Positions 7,833-16,251 of a DNA stretch of 64,000 bases are shown one piece after another (the first letter of the stretch is position 1; every line of letters starts with the position of its first letter). The position numbers were made by a program, and so were the translations under genes. The stretch lies in NCBI GenBank assembly GCA_963699345.1, contig CAVOTL010000005.1, positions 1,426,001 to 1,490,000 on the forward strand, written 5' to 3'. Below the pieces are notes generated by a model. The model made no database searches. It was not told the DNA's origin and saw only the letters and a list, made by a program, of their open reading frames with translations. This DNA comes from Bog-756 sp963699345. Its GTDB lineage: Bacteria > Actinomycetota > Acidimicrobiia > Acidimicrobiales > RAAP-2.

Positions 7833-8674
7833 TCAGCCGGCACCGTCCGGCGGTGGTGGCCGCCTCGAGCCACCGGAGGACGGCGAGGGCGCCCTCGGGG
7901 CCGTCGACGGCCAGGTCGGCGGCGTCCGCCACCTCGGGCGCCGTCTCGGCGTCCCGGACGGCCACCCCCACCGTGGCCAGGCCGTCCTCCGCCGACCGGC
8001 GGGCGAGTTCGGCGAAGGCCGGGAGGTCCCCGAGGTCATCACCGAGGAAGCAGGCCGCCCCGCATCCCTCCGTCAGCTGACGGACCACCGTCCCCTTGTC
8101 GATGGCCAGCGGCGGCCGGAGTTCGACGGACAGGCGCCCCGGATGGGCCTCCAGCCCGCTGCGGGCCGCCTCCTCCGCCGTCCGGCTCATCGCCCAGGGC
8201 CCGGCGTCGGGAGCCGCCCGCCAGTGGACGGCGACGGCCGGGCCCTTGGCCTCGACCAGGACCCCGTCGGGAGCGCCCTCCGCCAGCCGGGCCGCCGTCC
8301 CGGCGACCACCGCCAGCCAGGGCGCCACCCGCTCGTCGGGCCGCACCGTCCCGTCGGGACCCACCGCCTCCATGCCGTAGAGACCGATCAAGGCGACGGG
8401 GCCACCGCCGGGACCGGTCCCGATCGACATCCGGTCAGCCAGGAACGCCGCCGGTCGGCCGGACACCACGGCCACCACGGCGAACCGGCGGGCCAGGCGG
8501 GCCAGCAGCGCGGGCGCCTCCTCGAGGGGCCGGGCGGCGGACGGCTCCGCCACGATGGGGGCGAGCGTGCCGTCGAAGTCGCACAGGAGCGCCGTCCGGG
8601 AGGGGTCCACGCACAGCCGGGCGAGCAGCTCCCGTGCCCCCTCGGGGAGCGCGGCGTCGGGATCCGTCGGCCAC
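7833..8674 (-). CDS. otsB: Trehalose-6-phosphate phosphatase, frame breaks at both ends
   Basis: A HAD-superfamily phosphatase of about 280 residues that releases trehalose from trehalose-6-phosphate. Motif I is LLCDFDGTLAPIV, motif II is VVSGRP, the lysine region is LAIDKGTVVRQL, and motif IV is CFLGDDLGDLPAF. The GTG at 8674 is preferred because the codons before 8610 (ALPEGARELLARLCV) look coding once one extra base near 8660 is removed. The 3' end at 7833 likewise assumes one extra base near 7845; otherwise the frame runs on antisense to otsA. The LytR_C gene ends 11 bp upstream on the same strand, so they probably share a transcript. Confidence 0.85.
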
Positions 8675-8685
8675 GGGCGGCCCGA

Positions 8686-9252
8686 TCAGGTGCTCGCGGC
8701 GGTCGTCGTGGTGGACGACACGGTGGACGCCAGGTCCGGGGCGACGACGACGAGGATGTCGGCCGTGCCGATCGTGGCGACCGGGGCGGCCGTCGTGTAC
8801 GGCAGCACCGACGAGGCCGGCAGGTGGAGCGTGGCGGCGACCGCTTCGGCGGCCGACTTCTGGCCGGCCACGTAGTAGACGGCGGACGTCGAGACGTTGG
8901 CGGTGGCGTCCATCGGGGTCTGGGTGTCCCACCCGGCCACCTGGAGCTGGCTGGTGATGGCGCCGGCGGCCCCGGTCTGGCCCGAGGCGTTCACGACCAG
9001 GACCGGCACGTTCGCCACCGCCTTCGGGACCGTGGTCGAGGTCGTCGTGGTGGTGGTGGGGCCGGCCGGTACGGTGGTGGTGGTCGTGCTGGCCGCCGCC
9101 GAGCCGGTCGGTGTCGGCCCGGTGTGGATGCGCCCGAGCAGCAGGACGGCGGCGAGGACGAACAGTCCGAGGAGGATGACGGCGCGGTCCATCGGGACCT
9201 GGGACCCCGAGCGCTCCGGGGGACGGGGATCGGGCGCCGAGGGATCGTCCAC
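8686..9252 (-). CDS. Membrane-anchored LytR C-terminal-domain protein
   Basis: About 188 residues: a short cytosolic proline-rich start, one transmembrane helix (AVILLGLFVLAAVLLL), a Thr/Pro-rich linker, then a C-terminal LytR_C domain (VPVLVVNASGQTGAAGAITSQL onward, with a GTADILVVVAPDL strand). Such domains occur alone or after LCP wall-teichoic/arabinogalactan ligases and are extracytoplasmic. No LCP catalytic domain is present, so this is an accessory envelope protein of unknown role. The frame is open to 9342, but upstream codons include the tRNA promoter region; GTG 9252 gives the most sensible N-terminus. otsB follows closely on the same strand. Confidence 0.75.
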   Translation of the reverse strand: MDDPSAPDPRPPERSGSQVPMDRAVILLGLFVLAAVLLLGRIHTGPTPTGSAAASTTTTTVPAGPTTTTTTSTTVPKAVANVPVLVVNASGQTGAAGAITSQLQVAGWDTQTPMDATANVSTSAVYYVAGQKSAAEAVAATLHLPASSVLPYTTAAPVATIGTADILVVVAPDLASTVSSTTTTAAST

Positions 9253-9316
9253 TGCCGCCAGCCTGCCAACCGCCGAGGGGTTTGGCAAGCACACCCGTTC
9301 CCGGTGGCGGTGACCG

Positions 9317-9322
9317 TACACT
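9317..9322 (+). promoter_or_regulatory. -10 box (TACACT) of tRNA-Thr
   Basis: TACACT located 36 bp before the tRNA 5' end; no clear -35. Confidence 0.4.
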
Positions 9323-9352
9323 GGGCGCGGTCGCTCCGTCACCGGAGCCTGC

Positions 9353-9425
9353 GCCGGTGTAGCTCAGTTGGCAGAGCAGACGATTTGTAATCGTCAGGTC
9401 GTGGGTTCGATTCCCACCGCCGGCT
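9353..9425 (+). tRNA. tRNA-Thr (anticodon TGT)
   Basis: A 73-nt cloverleaf. The acceptor arm GCCGGTG pairs with CGCCGGC (one G-T), the D-stem is GCTC/GAGC, and the anticodon arm GACGA-TTTGTAA-TCGTC gives anticodon TGT. The T-arm GTGGG-TTCGATT-CCCAC is standard and T is the discriminator base. CCA is not encoded. A second Thr tRNA (CGT) lies at 49830-49902. Confidence 0.97.
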
Positions 9426-9538
9426 CCGAGGCCCCCGCCTGTCGACGCGGACGCCCGGATCCGGGTGGCCGGTCCCCCCGGCCGGACGCCCGTCACGGCG
9501 AGCGGGGACCCGGACGGCACCCGACCCGACGAGGACCG

Positions 9539-10585
9539 ATGACGAGGAATCGACGCCACCACGGGCTGCCCCAGATCCGCCACGCCGTCGACGACGAGGG
9601 AGAGCTCGTCGACGTGCCGCCCGGCCTGGCCTGGGTGTGGGTGACCCTCGCCGTCCTCCTCGTCGTCGAGGCGCTGGGTGAACTGGGCTGGATCGGCGGT
9701 CCGCACCGGCTGTACGACACGTTCGACCACGACGCGCTCCTGGCGGCCGCGGCCGCGCTCATGGTCGGCCGCGCCTGGTTCGAGCCGGTCGGGCGACGGG
9801 CCTGGATGGCGTTCGGGGCCGCCATGGCCGTCTGGTGCCTCGCCAGCGTGTCGTGGAGCGTCGCCTACGCGAGCACGGCCCATCCGCCCTATCCCACCTT
9901 CGCCGACGTCCTGTGGCTGGCCTGGTACCCCCTGATGGCCGTCGGCCTCGTGTTCCTCGTCCGCGTCCGCCTGCACCACTTCGAGTTCCACCGCTGGATG
10001 GACGGGATCGCCGTCACCCTGCTGGCGCTGGTGGCCGGCATCGCCTTCATCGTGCAGCCGGCCACCGATCACTCGGGCGCCGGGCGGTTCGCCACCGTCG
10101 TCGACTTCAGCTACCCCGTCCTCGACGTCCTCCTGATCGGCGCGGTGCTCGGCATCTACGGCCTCCTGGGCTGGCGGCCCGACGCCATGTGGATCCTCGT
10201 CGGGGCCGGCGTGCTGGCCATGGCCGTCGCCGACGCCGAATTCGCCGTGCAACAGGCCCGGGGGGTGGCGACCGGTGACCGGTACGACTCCATCTGGACG
10301 CTCGGGGCCCTCCTCATCGCCTTCGCCGCCTGGGTGCCCACCCCCAAGCTCCAGGCCGGGCACGCACCGGTGACCGGGATGCGGGCGATCGCCCTGGCCC
10401 TCGTCGCCCAGGTCATCGCCATCGCCATCCAGGGCTACGCCGCCTTCCACGAGATCGGTCGGAGCGAGCGGGTGCTGACCATCATCGTGCTCGTGATCGC
10501 CTCGGTCCAGATCTTCCTCACCCGCCCCCGCCCCCGGACCGCCGACCCACCGGCCCCGGACGGCGAAGGTCCGGAGACGGCATGA
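9539..10585 (+). CDS. Polytopic membrane protein resembling sensor regions of signalling proteins
   Basis: 348 residues from ATG 9539, with about nine to ten hydrophobic segments. The first starts at WVWVTLAVLLVVEAL and the last at LTIIVLVIASVQIFL, followed by a short Pro/Arg/Asp-rich tail. The loop motif PTFADVLWLAWYPLMAVGL resembles the membrane N-terminus found before GGDEF/EAL domains in actinobacteria (family impression, not a search result). Here the protein ends after the membrane part, so any signalling output would have to come from another protein. It sits between tRNA-Thr and egtB on the same strand. Function unknown. Confidence 0.65.
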   Translation: MTRNRRHHGLPQIRHAVDDEGELVDVPPGLAWVWVTLAVLLVVEALGELGWIGGPHRLYDTFDHDALLAAAAALMVGRAWFEPVGRRAWMAFGAAMAVWCLASVSWSVAYASTAHPPYPTFADVLWLAWYPLMAVGLVFLVRVRLHHFEFHRWMDGIAVTLLALVAGIAFIVQPATDHSGAGRFATVVDFSYPVLDVLLIGAVLGIYGLLGWRPDAMWILVGAGVLAMAVADAEFAVQQARGVATGDRYDSIWTLGALLIAFAAWVPTPKLQAGHAPVTGMRAIALALVAQVIAIAIQGYAAFHEIGRSERVLTIIVLVIASVQIFLTRPRPRTADPPAPDGEGPETA

Positions 10586-10676
10586 TCGACGGGAGTTCCG
10601 GGTAAGTTCTGCCGTGGTCCCCGCCGGCCAGGCCGGAGGCGACCGTCGATCCCCAGGCGAACCGGAAGGAGCGGGG

Positions 10677-11945
10677 ATGTCCGACCTCCTGACGACCGTC
10701 GACGACCAGATGCTGGCCGAACGGTTCGAGGCCACCCGGCGTCTGACCGAGGCGCTCGCCGCGCCGCTCTCGGCCGAGGACCAGACCGTCCAGTCGATGC
10801 CGGACGTGAGCCCCACCAAGTGGCACCGCGCCCACACCTCCTGGTTCTTCGAGACGTTCCTGCTGGTGCCCTCGCGGTCGGCGTACCGGCTCTTCGACCC
10901 GGGCTTCGGCTTCCTCTTCAACTCGTACTACGTGGGCGTCGGCGACCGGTACCCGCGACCGGACCGGGGACTGATCTCCCGTCCCGGGATCGCCGAGGTC
11001 GCCGAGTACCGCCGCCACGTCGACCTCGGCATGGCCGGTCTCCTGGGTGACGGCCCCGATCGCACCACCGCGGCCCTGGTGGAGCTGGGGGTCCAGCACG
11101 AACAGCAGCACCAGGAGCTCCTGCTCATGGACATCAAGCACGTGCTGTCGCGCAATCCGCTGCTGCCCACCTACGCCGACCCCGGACCGGTGGCCTGTCC
11201 CCTGGACGGTGCGCCGGCCACGTGGACCTCCCATCCCGGGGGCACCGTGCCGGTCGGTCACGCCGGCGGCGGGTTCGGCTTCGACAACGAGTTCCCCCGC
11301 CACCGCACCCACCTCGAGCCCTTCGCCCTGGCCGACCGGCCGGTGACCTGCGGCGAGTGGCTGGACTTCGTGGAGGACGACGGGTACCGCCGGCCCGAGC
11401 TGTGGCTCTCCGACGGCTGGGCGACGGTCGAGGCGGAGGCGTGGCAGGCCCCGCTCTACTGGACCCGGCGGGACGACGGCTGGAGGGAGTTCACCCTGGG
11501 CGGCGAGGTGGCCGTCGACCCGACCCGGCCCGTGTGCCACGTGAGCTACTACGAGGCCGACGCCTACGCCCGCTGGGCCGGGCACCGCCTGCCGACCGAG
11601 GCGGAGTGGGAGGTGGTGAGCACCGCCCGGGCCGCCGAGGGCGCCACCGCCGGCCATCTCCTCGACCCCGCCGCCCTCCGCCCCGCCCCCTCGGGCGGCG
11701 GATCGACCCCGCCGTTCGGTGACGTGTGGCAGTGGACCTCGTCGGCCTACAGCCCCTATCCCGGATTCGCCCCGGCCGAGGGGGCGGTGGGCGAGTACAA
11801 CGGCAAGTTCATGGTGAACCAGTACGTCCTGCGCGGCGGGTCCTGCGCCACCCCCGCCGACCACATCCGACCCACCTACCGGAACTTCTTCCCGCCATCG
11901 GCCCGCTGGGCGTTCAGCGGACTCCGGCTGGCGCGTAACGCCTGA
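10677..11945 (+). CDS. egtB: Ergothioneine sulfoxide synthase EgtB
   Basis: A 422-residue non-haem iron enzyme joining hercynine to a thiol (gamma-glutamylcysteine or cysteine) with O2. The N-terminal DinB-like four-helix domain supplies the iron ligands: WHRAHTSWFFETFLL and the HEQQHQELL pair of histidines. The C-terminal FGE-sulfatase-type domain (from about residue 180) contains PVCHVSYYEADAYARWAGHRLPTEAEWE split over two strands, GDVWQWTSS, and the closing VLRGGSCAT...RPTYRNFFP...SGLRLAR pattern. AAGGAG lies 7 nt before the ATG. No frame break. egtD begins 53 bp downstream, forming an egtB-egtD pair; egtA, egtC and egtE are not in the window. Confidence 0.93.
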   Translation: MSDLLTTVDDQMLAERFEATRRLTEALAAPLSAEDQTVQSMPDVSPTKWHRAHTSWFFETFLLVPSRSAYRLFDPGFGFLFNSYYVGVGDRYPRPDRGLISRPGIAEVAEYRRHVDLGMAGLLGDGPDRTTAALVELGVQHEQQHQELLLMDIKHVLSRNPLLPTYADPGPVACPLDGAPATWTSHPGGTVPVGHAGGGFGFDNEFPRHRTHLEPFALADRPVTCGEWLDFVEDDGYRRPELWLSDGWATVEAEAWQAPLYWTRRDDGWREFTLGGEVAVDPTRPVCHVSYYEADAYARWAGHRLPTEAEWEVVSTARAAEGATAGHLLDPAALRPAPSGGGSTPPFGDVWQWTSSAYSPYPGFAPAEGAVGEYNGKFMVNQYVLRGGSCATPADHIRPTYRNFFPPSARWAFSGLRLARNA

Positions 11946-11998
11946 CGAGCCGTCCGGGACGGCACTCCGCCGACCCGCACCCGAACCCACCGGAGCCC

Positions 11999-12980
11999 AT
12001 GGACACCGTGATCCCCCCCACCATCGACGTGCACCTGACGCCGGCGGACCTCCGGGCCGCCATGGAGGCGGACGTGCGCCAGGGCCTCACCTCGTCGCCC
12101 AAGCAGCTCCCACCCGTCTACTTCTACGACGACCGCGGCAGCCGGCTGTTCGACGAGATCACCCGGCTACCCGAGTACTACCCGACCCGGGCCGAGCGGT
12201 CCATCCTGCAGGCCCACGCCAAGGACATGGTGGCCACCGCCGGCGCCGACACCCTGATCGAACTCGGGGCGGGCACGTGCGACAAGTCCCGGGTGCTGCT
12301 CGACGCCATGCGGGACAACGGACGGCTCGGCACCTATCGTCCCGCTCGACGTCAGCGACACCACGCTGTGGGAGGCCGCCACGGCGATCGCCGGGGAGTA
12401 CCCGGGCCTGACCGTGCAGGCGGTGGTCGGCGACTTCCACCACCACCTCGAACGGCTGGACACGTCGGGTCGGCGCCTGTTCGTCTTCCTCGGCGGGACG
12501 ATCGGCAACTTCACGCCGGAGCAGCGGTCGACGTTCCTCGACGGGCTGGCGGCGCTGATGGACTCCGGCGACTCCTTCCTGCTCGGCACCGACGTGGTGA
12601 AGGACCGCGACCGGCTGGTCGCCGCCTACGACGACGCCGCCGGGGTCACCGCCGAGTTCAACCGCAACGTGCTCCACGTCCTCAACCGGGAGCTCGGCGC
12701 CGACTTCGCCCCCGATCGGTTCGCCCACGTGGCCCGGTGGAACGAGACCGACCACCGCATCGAGATGTGGCTCCGCTCCCTCGACACCTGCCGGGTGCGG
12801 TTGGACGACCTCGACCTCGAGGTGGACTTCGCGGCCGGCGAGGAGCTGCTCACCGAGATCAGCACCAAGTTCTCCCGCGACGCCCTGCGCGACGAGCTCG
12901 AGGCCTCCGGCCTGGTGGTCGAGGACTCCTGGGTGGCCGACGGCGACGAGTTCGTGCTCACCCTGGCCCGCCGGCCCTGA
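11999..12980 (+). CDS. egtD: L-histidine N-alpha-methyltransferase EgtD, one frame break
   Basis: A SAM-dependent enzyme of about 326 residues that trimethylates histidine to hercynine, the substrate of EgtB. The family N-terminus is clear (SSPKQLPPVYFYDDRGSRLF, then ITRLPEYYPTRAE). The SAM site is IELGAGTCDKSRVLL, and GGTIGNFTPEQR is the conserved active-site loop. One extra base near 12337 moves the rest (VPLDVSDTTLWE to LTLARRP) into another frame; without it the two halves join with no missing residues. The order egtB-egtD indicates an ergothioneine redox-buffer operon, complementing the mycothiol-type SigR/RsrA system at 40.7-41.6 kb. Confidence 0.92.
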
Positions 12981-13057
12981 CCCCGGCCATCAGGAACGGG
13001 GCGATCGGAACACGCGGCCCGGGGAACACCCGGGGCCACCGCGGCGTTGCACGGAGC

Positions 13058-13350
13058 ATGACGATGCGAGCGACATGGAACGGGGCCGTCCTGGCCCAGA
13101 GCGACGACACGGTCGTCGTCGAGGGGAACCACTACTTCCCCCCGGCGGACGTCGGCGGACGAGCTGTTCGAAGCCCAGCGACACGCACACCGTCTGCCCC
13201 TGGAAGGGGACGGCGAGCTACCGCACGGTGGTGGTCGACGGCGCCCGCAACGAGGACGCCGCCTGGTACTACCCCGAGCCCAAGGAGGCGGCGGCCGAGA
13301 TCCTCGACCGGGTCGCCTTCTGGAAGGGCGTCACCGTCGAAGAGGTGTGA
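13058..13350 (+). CDS. DUF427-family protein, frame breaks
   Basis: A small protein of about 97 residues of the DUF427 family. Its signature is visible in pieces: MRATWNGAVLAQSDDTVVVE and GNHYFPPADV in the first frame, then EPSDTHTVCPWKG and a VDGARNEDAAWYYPEP stretch in the last. Two extra bases (near 13154 and 13172) separate them. Family members are single beta-rich (Mss4/SRPBCC-like) domains of unknown activity. It follows egtD by 77 bp on the same strand and may be cotranscribed, but a role in ergothioneine metabolism is not established. The convergent rlmB ends 22 bp away. Confidence 0.8.
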
Positions 13351-13372
13351 CCCCGCGGTCCGACCACCGGGG

Positions 13373-14383
13373 TCAGTGGCCGGCGGCTGACCGCTGGCGG
13401 GAGACGTCGAAACAGGCGATGGCACCGGCCGTGGCGACGTTGAGGGACGACAGCGTCCCGTGCTGGGGGATGGCCGCCAGCTCGTCGCACCGCCGCCGGG
13501 TCAGGGCGGCCAGTCCGGAACCCTCGGAGCCGAGCACCAGCGCCACCGGCCGGTCACCCAGCGCCAGGTCGTAGAGGGAGGTCGACGCCTCGCCCACCAG
13601 GCCGACGGTCACCACCCCGAGGGACGACAGCTGCTGCAGCGCGGTGGGCACGCCGGCCACCAGCGCCATGGGCAGGTACTCGATGGCGCCGGCCGCCACC
13701 TTGGCGGCGGTGGGCGACAGGTGGGCCGAACGGTGGCGCGGCAGGACGATGCCCGTCACCCCGGCGCACTCGGCGCTGCGCAGCACCGCCCCCAGGTTGT
13801 GGGGATCGGTGATCCCGTCCAGCACCAGCAGGAAGGGCAGCCGCCCGCGCTTGGTCGGCTGGCACAGGTCCTCCAGGGGGGTGTCGGCGATCGGCCGGGC
13901 CAGGGCGACGACCCCCTGGGACCCGTCCGTGCGGGCCGCCGCGTCGATCCGCTTGCGCGACAGGTACTCGACCTTCACCCGGCGGCGGACGGCGAGGGCC
14001 TCGATGTCGTCCAGGATCTCGGCGGCGTCCATGCCCTCGGCCATCATCAGTCGGGTGACGGGCCGCCGTCCGGCGCTCAGCAGCTCGCGGACGGCCTGGC
14101 GGCCCTCGACCTGGTCACCGCCCAGTCCGACGGTCTTCGGGCCCCGCCGGGCGGCGGCGTCCGCGGACGCCCCCGGGCCACGCCCACGGTCGTTGACCCG
14201 CGTCCGGTCGCCGGCCCGTCCGGGTGCGGGGCGTCCGGACCGGCCCCCGGAGGCGTCCTTGGCCTTCATCCAGGCGGCCTTCGCCTCGCGGCCCGTGGGC
14301 TTCGCCGCCGACCGGGACCCGCCCTTGGGGGCCGGGGCCCGGGAGCGCTTCCCCCGACCTCCACCCGCCGGAGCCGCACTCAT
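13373..14383 (-). CDS. rlmB: 23S rRNA 2'-O-methyltransferase of the SpoU/TrmH family (RlmB-like)
   Basis: 336 residues from ATG 14383. A basic, low-complexity N-terminus of about 100 residues rich in Lys/Arg/Gly is followed by the RNA-binding substrate domain (GLGGDQVEGRQAVRELL) and a SPOUT methyltransferase domain. The knotted motifs are LDGITDPHNLGAVLRSAE, IVLPRHRSAHLSP and VLGSEGSGL, with SLNVATAGAIACFD at the C-terminus. It methylates a conserved ribosomal RNA guanosine using SAM. The ATG overlaps the presumed ispF stop by ATGA. In many actinobacteria cysS lies between ispF and rlmB; here it is absent. No frame break. Confidence 0.9.
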   Translation of the reverse strand: MSAAPAGGGRGKRSRAPAPKGGSRSAAKPTGREAKAAWMKAKDASGGRSGRPAPGRAGDRTRVNDRGRGPGASADAAARRGPKTVGLGGDQVEGRQAVRELLSAGRRPVTRLMMAEGMDAAEILDDIEALAVRRRVKVEYLSRKRIDAAARTDGSQGVVALARPIADTPLEDLCQPTKRGRLPFLLVLDGITDPHNLGAVLRSAECAGVTGIVLPRHRSAHLSPTAAKVAAGAIEYLPMALVAGVPTALQQLSSLGVVTVGLVGEASTSLYDLALGDRPVALVLGSEGSGLAALTRRRCDELAAIPQHGTLSSLNVATAGAIACFDVSRQRSAAGH

Positions 14384-14919
14384 CGCCCGTCCCCTCCGGT
14401 GGCGCCCGCCGTCGGGCGCCGGGTCGACCGCCGTCAGGAGGACGACCGCGGTGCAGGCGATGCCTTCGGCCCGCCCGAGGGCGCCGAGGCCCTCGGCCCG
14501 GGTGGCCTTCACGTTCACCGGGGCCCCGAGGGCACCGCCCAGCCGGTCGGCCATCTCGCCCCACGTGGGGCGCGAGCCGTGGACGCTCGGCCACGACCGT
14601 GCAGTCGGCGTTGACCGGCACCCACCCGGCCTCGGCGGCCAGGGCCACGATGCGCTCGAGCAGCCCGATCGAGTCCGCTCCCGCCCACCGTGGATCGGTG
14701 TCGGGCATGTGGCGTCCGAGGTCTCCCAGGCCGGCGGCGCCCAGGACGGCGTCGGCGACGGCGTGGGCCACCGCGTCGGCGTCGGAGTGTCCGGCGAGTC
14801 CCGGTGGCTCCGTCGCCCCCGATCACCACGCCCCCGAGGACGAGGGGCCGTTCGGGGTCGGGGCTGAACGGGTGGACGTCGATGCCCTGCCCGACGCGCA
14901 GGGCCGGCCCGCCGCTCAC
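14380..14919 (-). CDS. ispF: 2-C-methyl-D-erythritol 2,4-cyclodiphosphate synthase, several frame breaks
   Basis: The MEP isoprenoid-pathway enzyme converting CDP-ME-2-phosphate to MEcPP. Pieces in three frames join to about 170 residues. LRVGQGIDVHPFSPDPERPL carries the D-x-H zinc site, and GLGDLGRHMPDTDPRWAGAD contains the conserved H-x-P-x-x-D. Later come VNADCTVVAERPRLAPH and VNVKATRAEGLGALGRAEGI (the T-x-E-G-L-G-x-x-G-R-x-E motif). Extra bases lie near 14803 and 14575 and in the last codons. The start is GTG 14919, overlapping the ispD stop by GTGA; the stop is taken as the TGA overlapping rlmB. Confidence 0.85.
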
Positions 14920-15609
14920 GACCGCGACCCCGCCAGCATCGTCCCGGCCACGACCAGGTCCTCGGGTCGGGTCAGCTTGAGGTTGCGCGGGTCGCCGGGG
15001 ACGGTGCCCACGACCAGCCCGGCCGCCTCCAGGAGTCCGGCGTCGTCGGTGGCGTCCCCTCCGGCGCGGTGGGCCGCCCGCAGGGCGTCGGCCGCGAAGG
15101 CCTGGGGCGTCTGCACCGCCACCAGACCGTCCCGGTCGACGGTCGTCACCACCCGGTCGCCGTCGACCGCGCTTCAGCGTGTCGGCCACCGGCACCACCG
15201 GCACGGCGCCGTCGACGTCGCCGGACCGCACCGCGGCGACCACGGCGGCGAACAGGTCGGTCCCGGCCAGGGGGCGGGCGGCGTCGTGGACGACCACCAC
15301 GCCGGCGTCGTCGGGGACCGCGGCCAGACCGGCGCGGACCGACTCGGCCCGGGTGGCGCCACCGGCCACCACGACGGTCGCCCCGAGCGCCGACTCCCCG
15401 GTCGCACCCGGAGCGGGCGGGCCCGCCTCGACGTCGCCGTCGACGTCGCCGTCGCCGGGTCGGGCGGGCACGACCAGGACCACGCCGTCGGCCACGGCCC
15501 GGGCGGCGCGGACCGACCAGGAGGCGACCGGCTGGCCGGCCAGGGGGAGGAACTGCTTGGGGCCGCCGAATCGGCGGCCCGATCCGCCGGCCACCACGAT
15601 GGCCCACAC
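14916..15609 (-). CDS. ispD: 2-C-methyl-D-erythritol 4-phosphate cytidylyltransferase, one frame break
   Basis: The MEP-pathway nucleotidyltransferase joining CTP with methylerythritol phosphate, about 230 residues. The N-terminus has the nucleotidyltransferase loop IVVAGGSGRRFGGPKQFLPL. VVVHDAARPL and VPVVPVADTLK follow. After one extra base near 15172 the second frame holds TPQAFAADALRAAH, TDDAGLLEAAG and the GDPRNLKLTRPEDL end motif. An insertion of Gly/Asp/Val-rich residues near position 55 is unusual but in frame. The start is GTG 15609, 14 bp after carD. ispF is coupled downstream by a GTGA overlap. Confidence 0.92.
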
Positions 15610-15623
15610 GGGCCCGGATCGGC

Positions 15624-16100
15624 TCAGGGCAGCGCCTCGTTGAGGCGGACCTCGGCGGTCTCCTCGTCGACCCCGAGCGCGAAGGTCAGCTCGGACACGA
15701 GGATCTGGCGGGCCCGGCTGAGCATGCGCTTCTCGCCGGCCGACAGGCCCTTGTCCTTGTCGCGGATCGAGAGGTTCCGCACCACTTCGGCCACCTGGTA
15801 GATGTCGCCGGAGCGGAGCTTCTCGGAGTGGTTCTTGTAGCGCCGCGACCAGTTGGTCGGCATCCGCGCCTCCTTCTTGCGGAGCACGGCGAACACCTCC
15901 TCGACCTCTTCGTCGTTGATCACCTCGCGCAGGCCGACACCGTCCGTGTTGTCGGCCGGGACCATGAGGGTGAGGTCCCCGTAGGCGAGCCGGAGCACCA
16001 GGTACTCCTGCTTCTTGCCGAACGCTTCTTTGGTCTCGCGCCGTTCGACCACCGCCGCGCCATGATGGGGATAGACGACCTTGTCACCGATGTCGAACAC
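15624..16100 (-). CDS. carD: CarD/CdnL-family RNA polymerase-binding transcription regulator
   Basis: 158 residues. The N-terminal Tudor-like RNAP-interaction domain begins FDIGDKVVYPHHGAAVV. The helical DNA-binding C-terminus contains RMPTNWSRRYKNHSEKL with the basic patch and tryptophan that contact the promoter upstream fork, then GLSAGEKRMLSRARQIL. It stabilises open complexes and is essential in mycobacteria. Length and sequence are intact. AGGAGGAA precedes the ATG, and a TAGAAT -10 box lies about 72 nt upstream. disA lies upstream and ispD 14 bp downstream, the usual actinobacterial arrangement. Confidence 0.96.
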   Translation of the reverse strand: MFDIGDKVVYPHHGAAVVERRETKEAFGKKQEYLVLRLAYGDLTLMVPADNTDGVGLREVINDEEVEEVFAVLRKKEARMPTNWSRRYKNHSEKLRSGDIYQVAEVVRNLSIRDKDKGLSAGEKRMLSRARQILVSELTFALGVDEETAEVRLNEALP

Positions 16101-16171
16101 CGTTCCTCCTGGCGTTGCGGAGCGGAACCGGGGCTGGTGAGCGACATCCGGTCTGCTGGGGAGAGCAACCT

Positions 16172-16177
16172 ATTCTA
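16172..16177 (-). promoter_or_regulatory. -10 box (TAGAAT) of carD
   Basis: TAGAAT on the minus strand between disA and carD, the best -10 match in this gap; the -35 region is not recognisable, which fits CarD-dependent actinobacterial promoters. Confidence 0.5.
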
Positions 16178-16251
16178 CCAGCTGGCGGACGGGTCCCCGG
16201 GCGGGCCTCCGGCCGCGCACGGCACCGTACCGACGGCCGGTGTCGCTCCGT

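Noticed and set aside
6402..8957. Very long open frames (850 residues or more) overlapping otsA and otsB
   Set aside because: They are Arg/Pro/Gly-rich frames caused by high GC; the real motifs lie in the otsA and otsB frames.
11222..11945. Formylglycine-generating enzyme that could activate the sulfatase
   Set aside because: The FGE-like fold is the C-terminal domain of EgtB, joined in frame to its DinB-like iron-binding domain.
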